Shown here in pieces: positions 33,098 through 41,394 of a stretch of 64,000 nucleotides of DNA. The stretch comes from Phycisphaeraceae bacterium (GTDB lineage: Bacteria > Planctomycetota > Phycisphaerae > Phycisphaerales > UBA1924). The stretch's first letter is position 1; every line of letters begins with the position of its first letter. The position numbers and the translations under genes are program-made. The stretch is from positions 434,001-498,000 of the forward strand of contig CP060234.1 of NCBI GenBank assembly GCA_023898685.1. Direction: 5' to 3'. Below the pieces are notes generated by a model. It searched no databases. It was not told where the DNA came from and worked only from the letters and a program-made list of their open reading frames with translations.

Positions 33098-35338
33098 TCA
33101 GGGGCAACCCAGTTGGAAGACGCCGACGAATCCCAGAACGTCGGCGAGGTCGAAGAGCCCGTCCCCGTTGAGGTCGGCGAGGGGGTCACCCCCGACGAAG
33201 GCCGAGACGAAGGTGGTGATGTCGGTGAGGTCGGCCAGCCCGTCGCCGTTGAAGTCGGCGGGGCAGGGGTCGCAGACACCGTCGCCGTCCACGTCGACGT
33301 CGACCTCGCCGCAGCCGCAGACGCCCGGGTCGGTCTTGTTCGGGTCAGCGGGGCACTGGTCGACGCAGTCGGCGACGCCGTCGCCGTCGGAGTCAATGTC
33401 CGGAACGCCGCAGCCGCACTGGCCCGGGTCGCCCTTCGCGGGGTCGTCGGGGCAGCCGTCGAGATAGTTGGGGATGCCGTCGAGGTCGCGGTCCCAGCTC
33501 GGAAGCGGGTCGATCGCGTAAGAGAACTCGATGCTGGCCCAGGAGCCCAGCTCGCGGGAGCCGCAGACGATCTCCTCGACGCTGGCGGAGGGCTGGAAGA
33601 AGATGTCGATCGAGCCGTCGGCGATCATGCTCATCCACCTGGAATGCGAGATGGTGACGGTGTCAGTGTGCATCTTCGAGCACTCGTCGACGGGGTCGTA
33701 GGAGTCGGCCGAATCGCCGAAGAACCTGTAGTCGTAGCCGTCGAACGAGACGGTGATGTACTCGCTCGTCGCGTTGAGATCGCCCCGGGCGTGCATGGTC
33801 ACGGTGACGCTGCCGCGGGGGGGCACGGTCGATGCGGGCACGGAGATCGTCCCGAGGCGGGGAGGCTGGGGGAGCCCGAAGAGCGATCCGAACTCCGAGG
33901 TGTTGAAGCGCTGCGGGATCACGTAGGGTTCTGACCCGTCTTCTGTTTCATCGAGGATGCCGTTGTTGTTCAGGTCCGTGAAGCCGTCGAGCTGGCAGCG
34001 GTCGGACTTGTGGTCGTGGTTGAGGTCTCGGAGGGCTGACGGTGTCGAGCCCGTGAGGTCCCAGATCAGCTGGGTCGAGCCCGCGCCCGAGACGCCGGCG
34101 CAGGAGAAGCCTCCGGCCGGCCGGTTCGCCGCGGTGAGGCCCGCACGCTCGCGGATGACGCGGGCGTTGTCGTTGGTCGCGGAGCCGCCCGCGACGGTGT
34201 AGTTGCCGAAGAAGTCGCGGTAGAAGATGTCGGGGTTCGAGTAGGTCCAGGTGGGGGCGTTTCCGCCGTAAGCCATGATCGTCCGCGAGGGCAGGAGCCC
34301 CCCGCCGCTCGTGAACCTCAGGAAGACGTAGCCCCGCCCGTAGGGGAGGTAGGGGCTGGGGTCGTTGTCGGGGTCGTGCGAGCAGCCGAAGTTGTGGCCC
34401 AGCTCGTGGGCGAGGGTCTCGGAGTCGCCCCGGTAGAAGTCGGTGACGGTGAACGCGCCGGGCGTGTACCCGGTGCCGGTGACGGTGGGCGTGCCGTCGA
34501 CGCCGCTCAGGTAGGCGACGAGGTCGGCGTCGAGCGTGTTGCGCAGGGTGTGGATGTCGTCCCAGAGGCCGTCGTCCTCGCCCGCGAGCAGGGAGAGGCA
34601 GTCGCCGGTGTACCAGGCGTCGTTCGCGGCGGGCAGGCGGGCGGTGCCGGCGAGTTCGAGGTGCACCGACGAATCGACGTGCGTGTTGTCGAACGCGTCG
34701 TTGACGTCCTCGATCCATGACTGGATCAGCGTGGTCATCGCCTGGGCGTCTGGGATGACGAAGTTGCCGGCGATACCGCTCCGCCAGCCCACGAGCACGC
34801 GGACGGTCTCGACGGCACGAGGGGCGGAGCCTTGCGGGCCGCCTGTCTCATCGGCGTCGGCAGCGGCGGCTTCGAGCGTGTCGCACGACCAGTCCGAGTT
34901 GGGGTCACGCACGCGGAGCGAGACGATCGGGTCGCCGTTGGCGGCGGTCCCGGCCGTCGGCTCGAGCATGACCGTCATGGTGTCGAGGTGGATCGAGCCC
35001 GCGACGTAGGCGCCGTCGGTCACGAGCGTGATCGGGTAGCGGTCGTCGAAGGTCCCCTTGACGATGGTGAACCCGTTGCGCCGCTCGGCGTGGTCGAGGT
35101 ACATCGTCCGGGGCGCGCCGTCGAGTGTGACGAGCGTGAGACGGGGCGCGCCGTCGGCGGACATGCCGGCTCTCGGGATCGCGACGAGCTGGCCCGTGAG
35201 GGCGGCTGGGGTCGCGGCGTCGAGCGACGGGGACGAAGACTGATTGGTGGACCGGGCCTGGATCTGGGTCTGGGCTTGGGCCCCGAGCGCAAGGCCGGCG
35301 ATGAGCGCGAGCGAGAGCGTGGATCGGATGCGTGCCAT
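33098..35338 (-). CDS. Secreted zinc metalloprotease with thrombospondin-3-like and dockerin-like tail
   Basis: A 746-residue exported reprolysin-like (M12B type) protease. The signal peptide is SLALIAGLALGAQAQ. The zinc site is HELGHNFGCSHD (H311, E312, H315, H321), with the Met-turn TIMAYGG (M355). Before it is a propeptide-like region. The C-terminal part has calcium-type repeats (DSDGDGVADCVDQCPADPNK, DVDVDGDGVCDPC) and a two-repeat dockerin-like module with real calcium-loop residues: DFNGDGLADLTDITTF and DLNGDGLFDLADVLGF, ending LGCP. It could trim or release other surface proteins. The start at 35338 follows GGAGGAAT. It lies downstream of a gap with a strong inverted repeat and may be transcribed alone. 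Confidence 0.88.
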   Translation of the reverse strand: MARIRSTLSLALIAGLALGAQAQTQIQARSTNQSSSPSLDAATPAALTGQLVAIPRAGMSADGAPRLTLVTLDGAPRTMYLDHAERRNGFTIVKGTFDDRYPITLVTDGAYVAGSIHLDTMTVMLEPTAGTAANGDPIVSLRVRDPNSDWSCDTLEAAAADADETGGPQGSAPRAVETVRVLVGWRSGIAGNFVIPDAQAMTTLIQSWIEDVNDAFDNTHVDSSVHLELAGTARLPAANDAWYTGDCLSLLAGEDDGLWDDIHTLRNTLDADLVAYLSGVDGTPTVTGTGYTPGAFTVTDFYRGDSETLAHELGHNFGCSHDPDNDPSPYLPYGRGYVFLRFTSGGGLLPSRTIMAYGGNAPTWTYSNPDIFYRDFFGNYTVAGGSATNDNARVIRERAGLTAANRPAGGFSCAGVSGAGSTQLIWDLTGSTPSALRDLNHDHKSDRCQLDGFTDLNNNGILDETEDGSEPYVIPQRFNTSEFGSLFGLPQPPRLGTISVPASTVPPRGSVTVTMHARGDLNATSEYITVSFDGYDYRFFGDSADSYDPVDECSKMHTDTVTISHSRWMSMIADGSIDIFFQPSASVEEIVCGSRELGSWASIEFSYAIDPLPSWDRDLDGIPNYLDGCPDDPAKGDPGQCGCGVPDIDSDGDGVADCVDQCPADPNKTDPGVCGCGEVDVDVDGDGVCDPCPADFNGDGLADLTDITTFVSAFVGGDPLADLNGDGLFDLADVLGFVGVFQLGCP

Positions 35339-35471
35339 GGTGATTCCTCCGGAACGGGGCCCGGCGGGGCCTCCAGAGGTCAGTCCGGGATCCGTGGGGC
35401 GGACCCGACACGCCATCAGAGTCTTTTCCGTGATCTCGGGAGACTTGGACACGTGCCTGGGCCGGGTTTCG

Positions 35472-35552
35472 GTGTGCTACGGCCGTGTCGGCCGTGCGGA
35501 GCGAGAGGGACGCCCGTGAGCAAACCGCACGGCCGACACGGCCGTGGCACAC
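35472..35552. repeat. Inverted repeat with 28-bp arms
   Basis: The arms 35472-35499 (GTGTGCTACGGCCGTGTCGG and on) and 35525-35552 are reverse complements with one mismatch and a 25-nt loop. It lies between the minus-strand kinase stop and the next gene, the metalloprotease. Confidence 0.85.
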
Positions 35553-35575
35553 GGAGAAGGTGCCTTTGCCAGGCG

Positions 35576-38020
35576 TCAGCCTCCCCCGTACGCCGCGGCC
35601 TTGTCGGCGTGCCCGTGCCCCGGGTCGGCCTTCTCCCAGGCCCGATAAAGTTCGACCATGTTGTCCCCGACCTGGCGCTGCGGCAGGCGGGTGCCCGGGG
35701 CGTTCTTCCACGCCCTCAGCCCGTATTGCTCGGCTTCGTCGAACTTCCCGACCCGCGTACCAAAGTAGAGCGCGTTGTTGCACCCGAGCAGCGACTCGAG
35801 CGAGTCGGGGCCGTAGGCCTTGTCCGCCAGCCGCACGCCCTCGACCGCGTCGGCGTAGGCCTTGTCGAGCCGGCCCAGATCGTTGAGGGCGTAGCTGCGC
35901 ATCCCGAAGATCTCCGCGAGCCGACCATCGTCCGGCCCCACGAGCTTCTGGCGGATCGCGATCGCCTTGCTGAAGTGGTCGAGCGCGTCCCGGGCCCGCG
36001 CCGCGTCCAGGGCGAGGTTGCCGACCATCACCTCGAGGCCCGCCTGCTCGAGCGAGCCCTCGCCGAACAGGCCAGGCGCCTGGGCGAGCAGCACCTTCGC
36101 GAGCCTCTCGGCTTCCTCGTTCCGCCGCATGTTCGCGTAGAGGTTCTGGAGCGTCTTTCTCGCGATGTACAGCTCGCGATCTTGCCCCGGCCCGAGCCGC
36201 TCGAGCCCTTCAACCGCGCGGCGCAGCGACTCCTCCGCGGGGCCGTCGCGAGCCAGATCCATCTGGATGCCGCCGACCCGGCGCAGGGCTCTGAGCGTGC
36301 GCGCATCATCCGGGCCGTAGAGCGATTCATAGCCCCGCTCGGCCCGCTCGTAGGCGTCGAGCGCTTCATCCTGCTGGCGGGCGATGTGATAGGAAGCCCC
36401 GAGGTCGATCAGCGCCGCGAGCGTCTCGGGATCGTTCTCGCCGAGCGAGTCGCGCCGGATCTCATAGGCGGGCTCGGTAATCTTCACCGCCGCGGCGCCC
36501 TCGCCAAGCTGGCCCAGCGTTCGCCCGATCGACAGGCGGACCGTCGCCTCGACCTCCGGCGCGTCGGCCAGACCCTTGTATTCGTCGATGCGGTCGGCCG
36601 CGAAGCGGGCGGCGTCGCGCATCTTGACGTCGCGACCGAGCTGGTCGGGGCGGGCCGCGGCGATCAGACCCTCGGTCATGAACCCGCTCGTGACCTCCGC
36701 GATCCGCTTCTCGCGGTCGGCCCGCGTCAGCGCCTCCTGGGCCGCCTTGCGCTGCTCCGCTTCGGAAAGCGCGAACGACACCGAGACGACGCTCGCGACC
36801 ACCAACACCGCGGCCGAGACCGCGACCGCCCCCACCAGCGCCCGGTTGCGGGCCACGAACTTCCGCGCGAGATACACCCGGCTCGGCGGCCTCGCGAGCA
36901 CGGGCTCGTTGCTAAGGTGCCGGCGCAGGTCGGCGGCGAACTCCCCCACCGACGCGTAGCGACGCTCCGGGTCGTGCTCGATCGCGCGGAGCACGATCCA
37001 GTCGAGCTCGCCCCGCAGCGAGCGGCCGATCTCCGCGGGGCGGGCGCCGCGTGCCTCGGCGGCGGCCTCGGTCCGCTCGCCCGTCGCGGTGAACCGCGTG
37101 CTGGGGCGTCCGGGGCTCTCGCGGCTCGCAGGGGTCACGCTCGCGTCGGCGAAGGGGCGCTCGCCTGTGAGCAACTCATAGAGCAGCACGCCCAGTGCGT
37201 ACACATCCGTCCGCGTATCGACGGGCTCTCCCGCGAGCTGCTCGGGGCTCATCGAGGCGGGCGTGCCGACGAACTGGCCGGCGCGGGTCATCCGCGTCCG
37301 CCCGTCGTCGTCCTCATCGAGCGCGCGGGCGATGCCGAAGTCGATCACGCGCACCGAGGGCCCGTCGTCGGCGTCGACCACCAGCACGTTGCTCGCCTTG
37401 ACGTCGCGGTGGATCACTCCTCGCTGGTGGGCGTGCTCGATTGCGGCGCACACCTGGCTGAACAGCCCGATCCTCGCCGCGATCGGCAGACGGTGCTCGT
37501 CGCAGTACGAGGTGATGGGCGTGCCGTCGATGAAGTCCATCAGGAAATAGGGCCGACCCCGCGGCGTGGTGCCCGCGTCGAGGACGCGCGCGATGCCCGG
37601 GTGGTCGAGCCTCGCCAGCGTCCGACGCTCGCTGTCGAACCGGCGGAGCACCTGACGTGAGTCCATGCCGGGCTTGATGAGCTTGATCGCGACGCGCCGG
37701 CGGATGGGCTCGGTCTGCTCGGCTTCCCAAACGACGCCGAACCCGCCCTCGCCGGCGCGTCGGATCAGCCGGTAGGGCCCGATCATCTCCCCGGATCCCT
37801 CGGCGTCGAGGAGCTCGTCCATCCCGGGCGGGGGCGCATCGATCATCGTCAGCGGGGCGTCGTCGGAGATGCGGCAGAGCTCGAGGGCCTCGGCCTGCAA
37901 ACCGGCATCATCGGGGCAGAGCGAACGGGCGCGGGCGGGGCGGTCGGCCGGATCGAGGTCGATCAGCGCCTCGAAGAGGGTGTGCAGCTGCTCGTGTCGC
38001 TCGCCGTCCAAGCTACTCAC
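35576..38020 (-). CDS. Membrane Ser/Thr protein kinase with C-terminal TPR-like region
   Basis: An 814-residue Pkn-type kinase. Kinase motifs: glycine loop GEGGFGVVWEA (about 90-100), K113 in AIKLIKPG, catalytic HRDVKASN (D206) and DFGIA (D227), then TPASMSPEQLAGE. A single membrane helix follows (ALVGAVAVSAAVLVVASVVS), then about 450 residues of TPR-like helices (EALDAYERAERGYESLYG, EEAERLAKVLLAQAPGLFG) outside the cytoplasm. The start is GTG at 38020, which overlaps the end of the sigma-factor gene by 8 bp, so both are made as a coupled pair. Such sigma-kinase pairs are common in planctomycetes and may pass an outside signal to the sigma factor; that is inference. Confidence 0.9.
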   Translation of the reverse strand: MSSLDGERHEQLHTLFEALIDLDPADRPARARSLCPDDAGLQAEALELCRISDDAPLTMIDAPPPGMDELLDAEGSGEMIGPYRLIRRAGEGGFGVVWEAEQTEPIRRRVAIKLIKPGMDSRQVLRRFDSERRTLARLDHPGIARVLDAGTTPRGRPYFLMDFIDGTPITSYCDEHRLPIAARIGLFSQVCAAIEHAHQRGVIHRDVKASNVLVVDADDGPSVRVIDFGIARALDEDDDGRTRMTRAGQFVGTPASMSPEQLAGEPVDTRTDVYALGVLLYELLTGERPFADASVTPASRESPGRPSTRFTATGERTEAAAEARGARPAEIGRSLRGELDWIVLRAIEHDPERRYASVGEFAADLRRHLSNEPVLARPPSRVYLARKFVARNRALVGAVAVSAAVLVVASVVSVSFALSEAEQRKAAQEALTRADREKRIAEVTSGFMTEGLIAAARPDQLGRDVKMRDAARFAADRIDEYKGLADAPEVEATVRLSIGRTLGQLGEGAAAVKITEPAYEIRRDSLGENDPETLAALIDLGASYHIARQQDEALDAYERAERGYESLYGPDDARTLRALRRVGGIQMDLARDGPAEESLRRAVEGLERLGPGQDRELYIARKTLQNLYANMRRNEEAERLAKVLLAQAPGLFGEGSLEQAGLEVMVGNLALDAARARDALDHFSKAIAIRQKLVGPDDGRLAEIFGMRSYALNDLGRLDKAYADAVEGVRLADKAYGPDSLESLLGCNNALYFGTRVGKFDEAEQYGLRAWKNAPGTRLPQRQVGDNMVELYRAWEKADPGHGHADKAAAYGGG

Positions 38021-38591
38021 CCCCCGCTTCCCCGTCCGCCCCCTGCTCGAGCTCGCGCTGGAGCCAGGCCTTCGCGAACCGCCAGTCGCGCTCAACCGTG
38101 CGCGTCGAGACGCCCAGCAGCTCGGCGGCCTGCTCCTGGGTCAGCCCGCCGTAGTAGAGCAGGACGACCGTCCGCCCCTGCCGCTCGTTCAGCGCCGCGA
38201 GGCGGTCGAGCGCGTCGTCGAGGGCGAGCAGCATCTCGTCCTCGGCGTGCTTCGGCAGGCCCACTATCTCGGTGTCGAGGGTGATCCGGTTGCGACCGCC
38301 CCCGTGCCGTGCCGCCGCCCGCCGCCTGGCCCGGTCGACCAGCACGTTCCGCATCGCCCTCGCCGCGGCCCCGAAGAAGTGGGCCCGACCGGACCAGGCA
38401 TCATCGCCCCCGGCCAGACGCATGTATGCCTCATGGACCAGGGCGGTGGGCTGGAGCGTCGATCCGGGAGGCAGTCGTCGGAGGCGGGCGGACGCGAGCT
38501 CGCGCAGCTCGTCGTAGAGCAGTTCGAGCAGGCGATCGGACGACCAGCCCTCCTCCTCCACCACACGCGTGATCTCGACCGACCGTTCCAT
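38013..38591 (-). CDS. ECF-type RNA polymerase sigma factor
   Basis: A 192-residue extracytoplasmic-function sigma factor of the planctomycete-type Sigma70_ECF family. Region 2 is LLYDELRELASARLRRLPPG with VHEAYMRLAG and FFGAAARAMRNVLVDRAR, and region 4 is RLAALNERQGRTVVLLYYGG with LTQEQAAELLGVSTRTVERD. No anti-sigma gene is next to it; the overlapping kinase is the likely partner. Its start at 38591 is 147 bp from the araB start on the other strand, and this gap holds one candidate operator, so ara gene control might involve this sigma factor (inference). An upstream ATG at about 38624 is possible. Confidence 0.9.
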   Translation of the reverse strand: MERSVEITRVVEEEGWSSDRLLELLYDELRELASARLRRLPPGSTLQPTALVHEAYMRLAGGDDAWSGRAHFFGAAARAMRNVLVDRARRRAAARHGGGRNRITLDTEIVGLPKHAEDEMLLALDDALDRLAALNERQGRTVVLLYYGGLTQEQAAELLGVSTRTVERDWRFAKAWLQRELEQGADGEAGGE

Positions 38592-38661
38592 TTCGGGCCC
38601 CCGGCGAACGCCGATGCCTTTCATCGCCCTTCGCGGCGCAGAATACCCGAAACCCGAACCG

Positions 38662-38675
38662 CCAAACCGCTTGAC
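38662..38675. promoter_or_regulatory. Copy of the 14-bp candidate operator in the sigma-araB gap
   Basis: CCAAACCGCTTGAC, one of seven related sites. It is 63 bp upstream of araB and 71 bp from the sigma-factor start. CTTGAC could also be read as a -35 box, but no -10-like hexamer follows at 16-18 bp. Confidence 0.5.
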
Positions 38676-38738
38676 TTGGAATACGATACGCTCACCTGGT
38701 CCCGCGCCGCTCGCGGGGCAGCGCAACCGGAGGCAGGC

Positions 38739-40433
38739 GTGGCAGCACCCAACTACGCGATCGGCGTGGACTATGGCACCAACTCTGTCCGGGCCCTCGT
38801 GGTCGATTGCCGAGACGGAACCGAGGTCGCCGAGGCGGTGTTCAACTACCCGAGCGGGACGAAGGGCATTATCCTCGATCCGGCCGACCCGCACCTCGCC
38901 CGGCAGCACCCGGGCGACTACGTCAAGGGCTTCGTCACCAGCGTCAAGAAGGCGGTCGGGCTCGCCTCGGCGAACAAGGAGTTCCGCCCCGATCGCGTCG
39001 TCGGCATCGGCGTCGACACGACCGGCTCAACGCCCCTGCCGATCGACGCCGACGGCACGCCCCTCGGCATGCTCGACGCCTTCCGCGACAACCCACACGC
39101 CCAGGCCTGGCTGTGGAAGGACCACACCTCGCACGCCGAGGCGGCGGAGATCACGGCGCTGGCGACCGAGCGGGGCGAGCCCTACCTCGCCAAGTGCGGC
39201 GGGGTGTATTCGAGCGAGTGGTTCTGGTCGAAGATCCTGCGCTGCCGCCGCGTCGCGCCCAAGGTGTTCAAAGCCGCCAAGTCGTGGGTCGAACTGGCCG
39301 ACTTCGTGCCGGCGTGGATCACGGGGAACGCGGCCCCCGACAGGATCGTCCGGGGCGTGTGCGCGGCGGGCCACAAGGCGATGTTCAACCTGCATTGGGG
39401 CGGCCTGCCCAGCGAGGAGTTCCTCGCCGCGCTGCACCCCGATCTCGCCAAGCTCCGCTCGAGGCTCTACGACGCCGCCGTGCCGTCGAGCGAGCCGGCG
39501 GGAATGCTCACGCCGGAGTTCGCGAAGAAGACGGGCCTGCCCGCGGGCATCCCGGTCGCCGCGGGCGCGTTCGACGCCCACCACGGCGCGGTCGGCTCGG
39601 GCGTCAAGCCCGGCAACATGGTGAAGATCATCGGCACCTCGACCTGCGACATCACCGTCTGGCCCAGCGACCAGCACGTCGCCGACATCCCGGGCGTCTG
39701 CGGCATCGTCGATGGCTCGGTCGTCGCCGGCATGCTGGGCATCGAGGCGGGCCAGTCGGCCGTGGGCGACATCTTCAACTGGGTCGCCTCGCTCGGCACG
39801 GGCAAGGCCCAGCACGTCAGGCTGACCGAGGAGGCCCGGGCGCTCAAGGCGGGCCAATCGGGCCTGCTCACGCTCGACTGGCACAACGGCAACCGCACCG
39901 TGCTCGTCAATCCGCGGCTTACCGGGCTCGTGCTGGGGCAGACGCTGCACACCACCCACGCCGAGCTCTACCGCTCGGCGATCGAGGCCACCGCGTATGG
40001 CGCCCGCGCGATCATCGAGCGGCACGAGGAGTACGGCGTCGAGATCAAGAACGTCACCCACTGCGGCGGCATCGGCGAGAAGAACGATTTGGTCAACCAG
40101 ATCTACGCCGACATCCTGGGCCGACCCATCCGCATCAGCCGCTCGGCCCAGACGTGTGCTCTCGGGGCGGCGATCTTCGGGTCGGTCGTGGGTGGGGCGC
40201 ACAAGTCGGTCGCCTCGGCCCAGCGGGCGATGGTGGGATTCAAGGACACGGTCTACAAGCCGCGGCCAGGTGAGCGCAAGGTCTACGACCAGCTCTTCCG
40301 GCTCTACCGGACCATGCACGACGCCATGGGCGGCGTGCACCCGGCGGATTCCCCCGCGTCGATGGAGACGGTCGGGCGGGTGATGCCCGAGCTGATGGCG
40401 ATCCGCGACCGCGTGACGGGAGCGGGCCAGTGA
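38739..40433 (+). CDS. araB: Ribulokinase
   Basis: A 564-residue FGGY-family kinase that phosphorylates L-ribulose in arabinose breakdown. It opens with APNYAIGVDYGTNSVRALV, the ATP-binding phosphate motif, and later has IIGTSTCDITVW and THCGGIGEKNDLVNQIYADI, with ARQHPGDYVKGFV and WKDHTSHAEAAEI matching the ribulokinase subgroup rather than xylulokinase. The GTG start at 38739 follows GGAGG. Its stop overlaps the araD start as GTGA, so the two are coupled. This is the first gene of araB-araD-araA. Confidence 0.94.
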   Translation: MAAPNYAIGVDYGTNSVRALVVDCRDGTEVAEAVFNYPSGTKGIILDPADPHLARQHPGDYVKGFVTSVKKAVGLASANKEFRPDRVVGIGVDTTGSTPLPIDADGTPLGMLDAFRDNPHAQAWLWKDHTSHAEAAEITALATERGEPYLAKCGGVYSSEWFWSKILRCRRVAPKVFKAAKSWVELADFVPAWITGNAAPDRIVRGVCAAGHKAMFNLHWGGLPSEEFLAALHPDLAKLRSRLYDAAVPSSEPAGMLTPEFAKKTGLPAGIPVAAGAFDAHHGAVGSGVKPGNMVKIIGTSTCDITVWPSDQHVADIPGVCGIVDGSVVAGMLGIEAGQSAVGDIFNWVASLGTGKAQHVRLTEEARALKAGQSGLLTLDWHNGNRTVLVNPRLTGLVLGQTLHTTHAELYRSAIEATAYGARAIIERHEEYGVEIKNVTHCGGIGEKNDLVNQIYADILGRPIRISRSAQTCALGAAIFGSVVGGAHKSVASAQRAMVGFKDTVYKPRPGERKVYDQLFRLYRTMHDAMGGVHPADSPASMETVGRVMPELMAIRDRVTGAGQ

Positions 40434-41137
40434 GACTGCCCGATCTCCGCCAGGCCGTCTGCGACGCGAACAAGGCGCTCGTCGAGCATGGGCTCGTGAC
40501 GCTGACGTGGGGCAACGTCAGCGGCATCGACCGCGCGTCGGGCCTTGTCGCGATCAAGCCGAGCGGGGTCGCGTACGACGAGATGGGCCTGGAGCACATG
40601 GTGCTCGTCGATCTCGAAGGTCAGGTCGTGGAGGGTGATCTCCGCCCCAGCAGCGACACGCCGACACACGTCGCGCTCTACCGGGCGTTCGAGACCGTGG
40701 GCGGCGTGACCCACACCCACAGCACGCACGCGACCGTGCTCAGCCAGTGCCGGGTCGAGCTGCCCTGCCTGGGCACCACCCACGCCGACCATTTCATGGG
40801 CACGGTGCCCGTGACGCGGCAGTTGACAGCCGACGAGGTCGCAGAGGCCTACGAGGCGAACACGGGGCGGGTGATCATCGAGCGGTTCACCGCGGCGGAC
40901 TTTCCGATCGAGCCGGCGGAGGTCCCCGCGGTGCTCGTCGCGGGACACGCACCGTTCTGCTGGGGAAGGTCGGCAGCCGAGAGCGTCAAGAACGCGGTGG
41001 CGCTCGAGGCGTGCGCCCGGATGGCGGTGCTCTCCGGGGTGCTGACCGGCGACCCGACCCGGCTCGAGCCGCACGTGCTCAAGAAGCACCACGACCGCAA
41101 GCACGGGCCGGGGGCGTACTACGGACAGAAGAAGTGA
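40430..41137 (+). CDS. araD: L-ribulose-5-phosphate 4-epimerase
   Basis: A 235-residue class II aldolase-family epimerase that turns L-ribulose 5-phosphate into D-xylulose 5-phosphate, which enters the pentose phosphate pathway. Zinc ligand motifs are visible: THTHSTHATVLSQ (two His), HADHFMGTVPVTR and GHAPFCWGRS. It starts with RLPDLRQAVCDANKALVEHG and NVSGIDRASGLVAIKPSGV, both family-typical. It overlaps araB by 4 bases (GTGA) and is followed, after a 257-bp gap with a long palindrome, by araA. Confidence 0.94.
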   Translation: MRLPDLRQAVCDANKALVEHGLVTLTWGNVSGIDRASGLVAIKPSGVAYDEMGLEHMVLVDLEGQVVEGDLRPSSDTPTHVALYRAFETVGGVTHTHSTHATVLSQCRVELPCLGTTHADHFMGTVPVTRQLTADEVAEAYEANTGRVIIERFTAADFPIEPAEVPAVLVAGHAPFCWGRSAAESVKNAVALEACARMAVLSGVLTGDPTRLEPHVLKKHHDRKHGPGAYYGQKK

Positions 41138-41168
41138 CGGCGAGGGCCGTTGATAGATCAGGGAGAAT

Positions 41169-41296
41169 TCACCACAGAGGCACAGAGAACACAGAGAGAG
41201 ACATTGGATTCAGAGGCCTGCGATCACAAGTGCACGGACGGTTCGATCCTCATCATTCCCGTGTTCCCCTCTGTGCCCTCTGTGCCTCTGTGGTGA
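41169..41296. repeat. Large inverted repeat inside the ara operon
   Basis: Left arm 41169-41196 (TCACCACAGAGGCACAGAGA and on) and right arm 41269-41296 (CTCTGTGCCCTCTGTGCCTC and on) are near-complementary over 28 bp with a 72-nt loop. It lies between araD and araA, which are on the same strand. It could lower araA transcription or protect the upstream mRNA. The same type of CACAGAG repeat begins at 63799 (CACACAGGTCCTCACAGAGA), but I see only one arm there. Confidence 0.8.
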
Positions 41297-41394
41297 TTGC
41301 CTTCTCAGCGGCGAGGATTGTCGCCGCATCGTGTCGCTCGCGCTCCACGCGCTGACAGAACAGCCACGCATTTCGTGAGATAGAGGACCACGCC

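Noticed and set aside
34832..37660. 942-residue plus-strand frame opposite the metalloprotease and kinase
   Set aside because: It spans two unrelated minus-strand genes and an intergenic palindrome, so it cannot be one real protein.
41169..41296. CRISPR array or direct-repeat cluster
   Set aside because: The repeats are two inverted arms with one loop, not regular direct repeats with equal spacers. No cas gene is present in the window.
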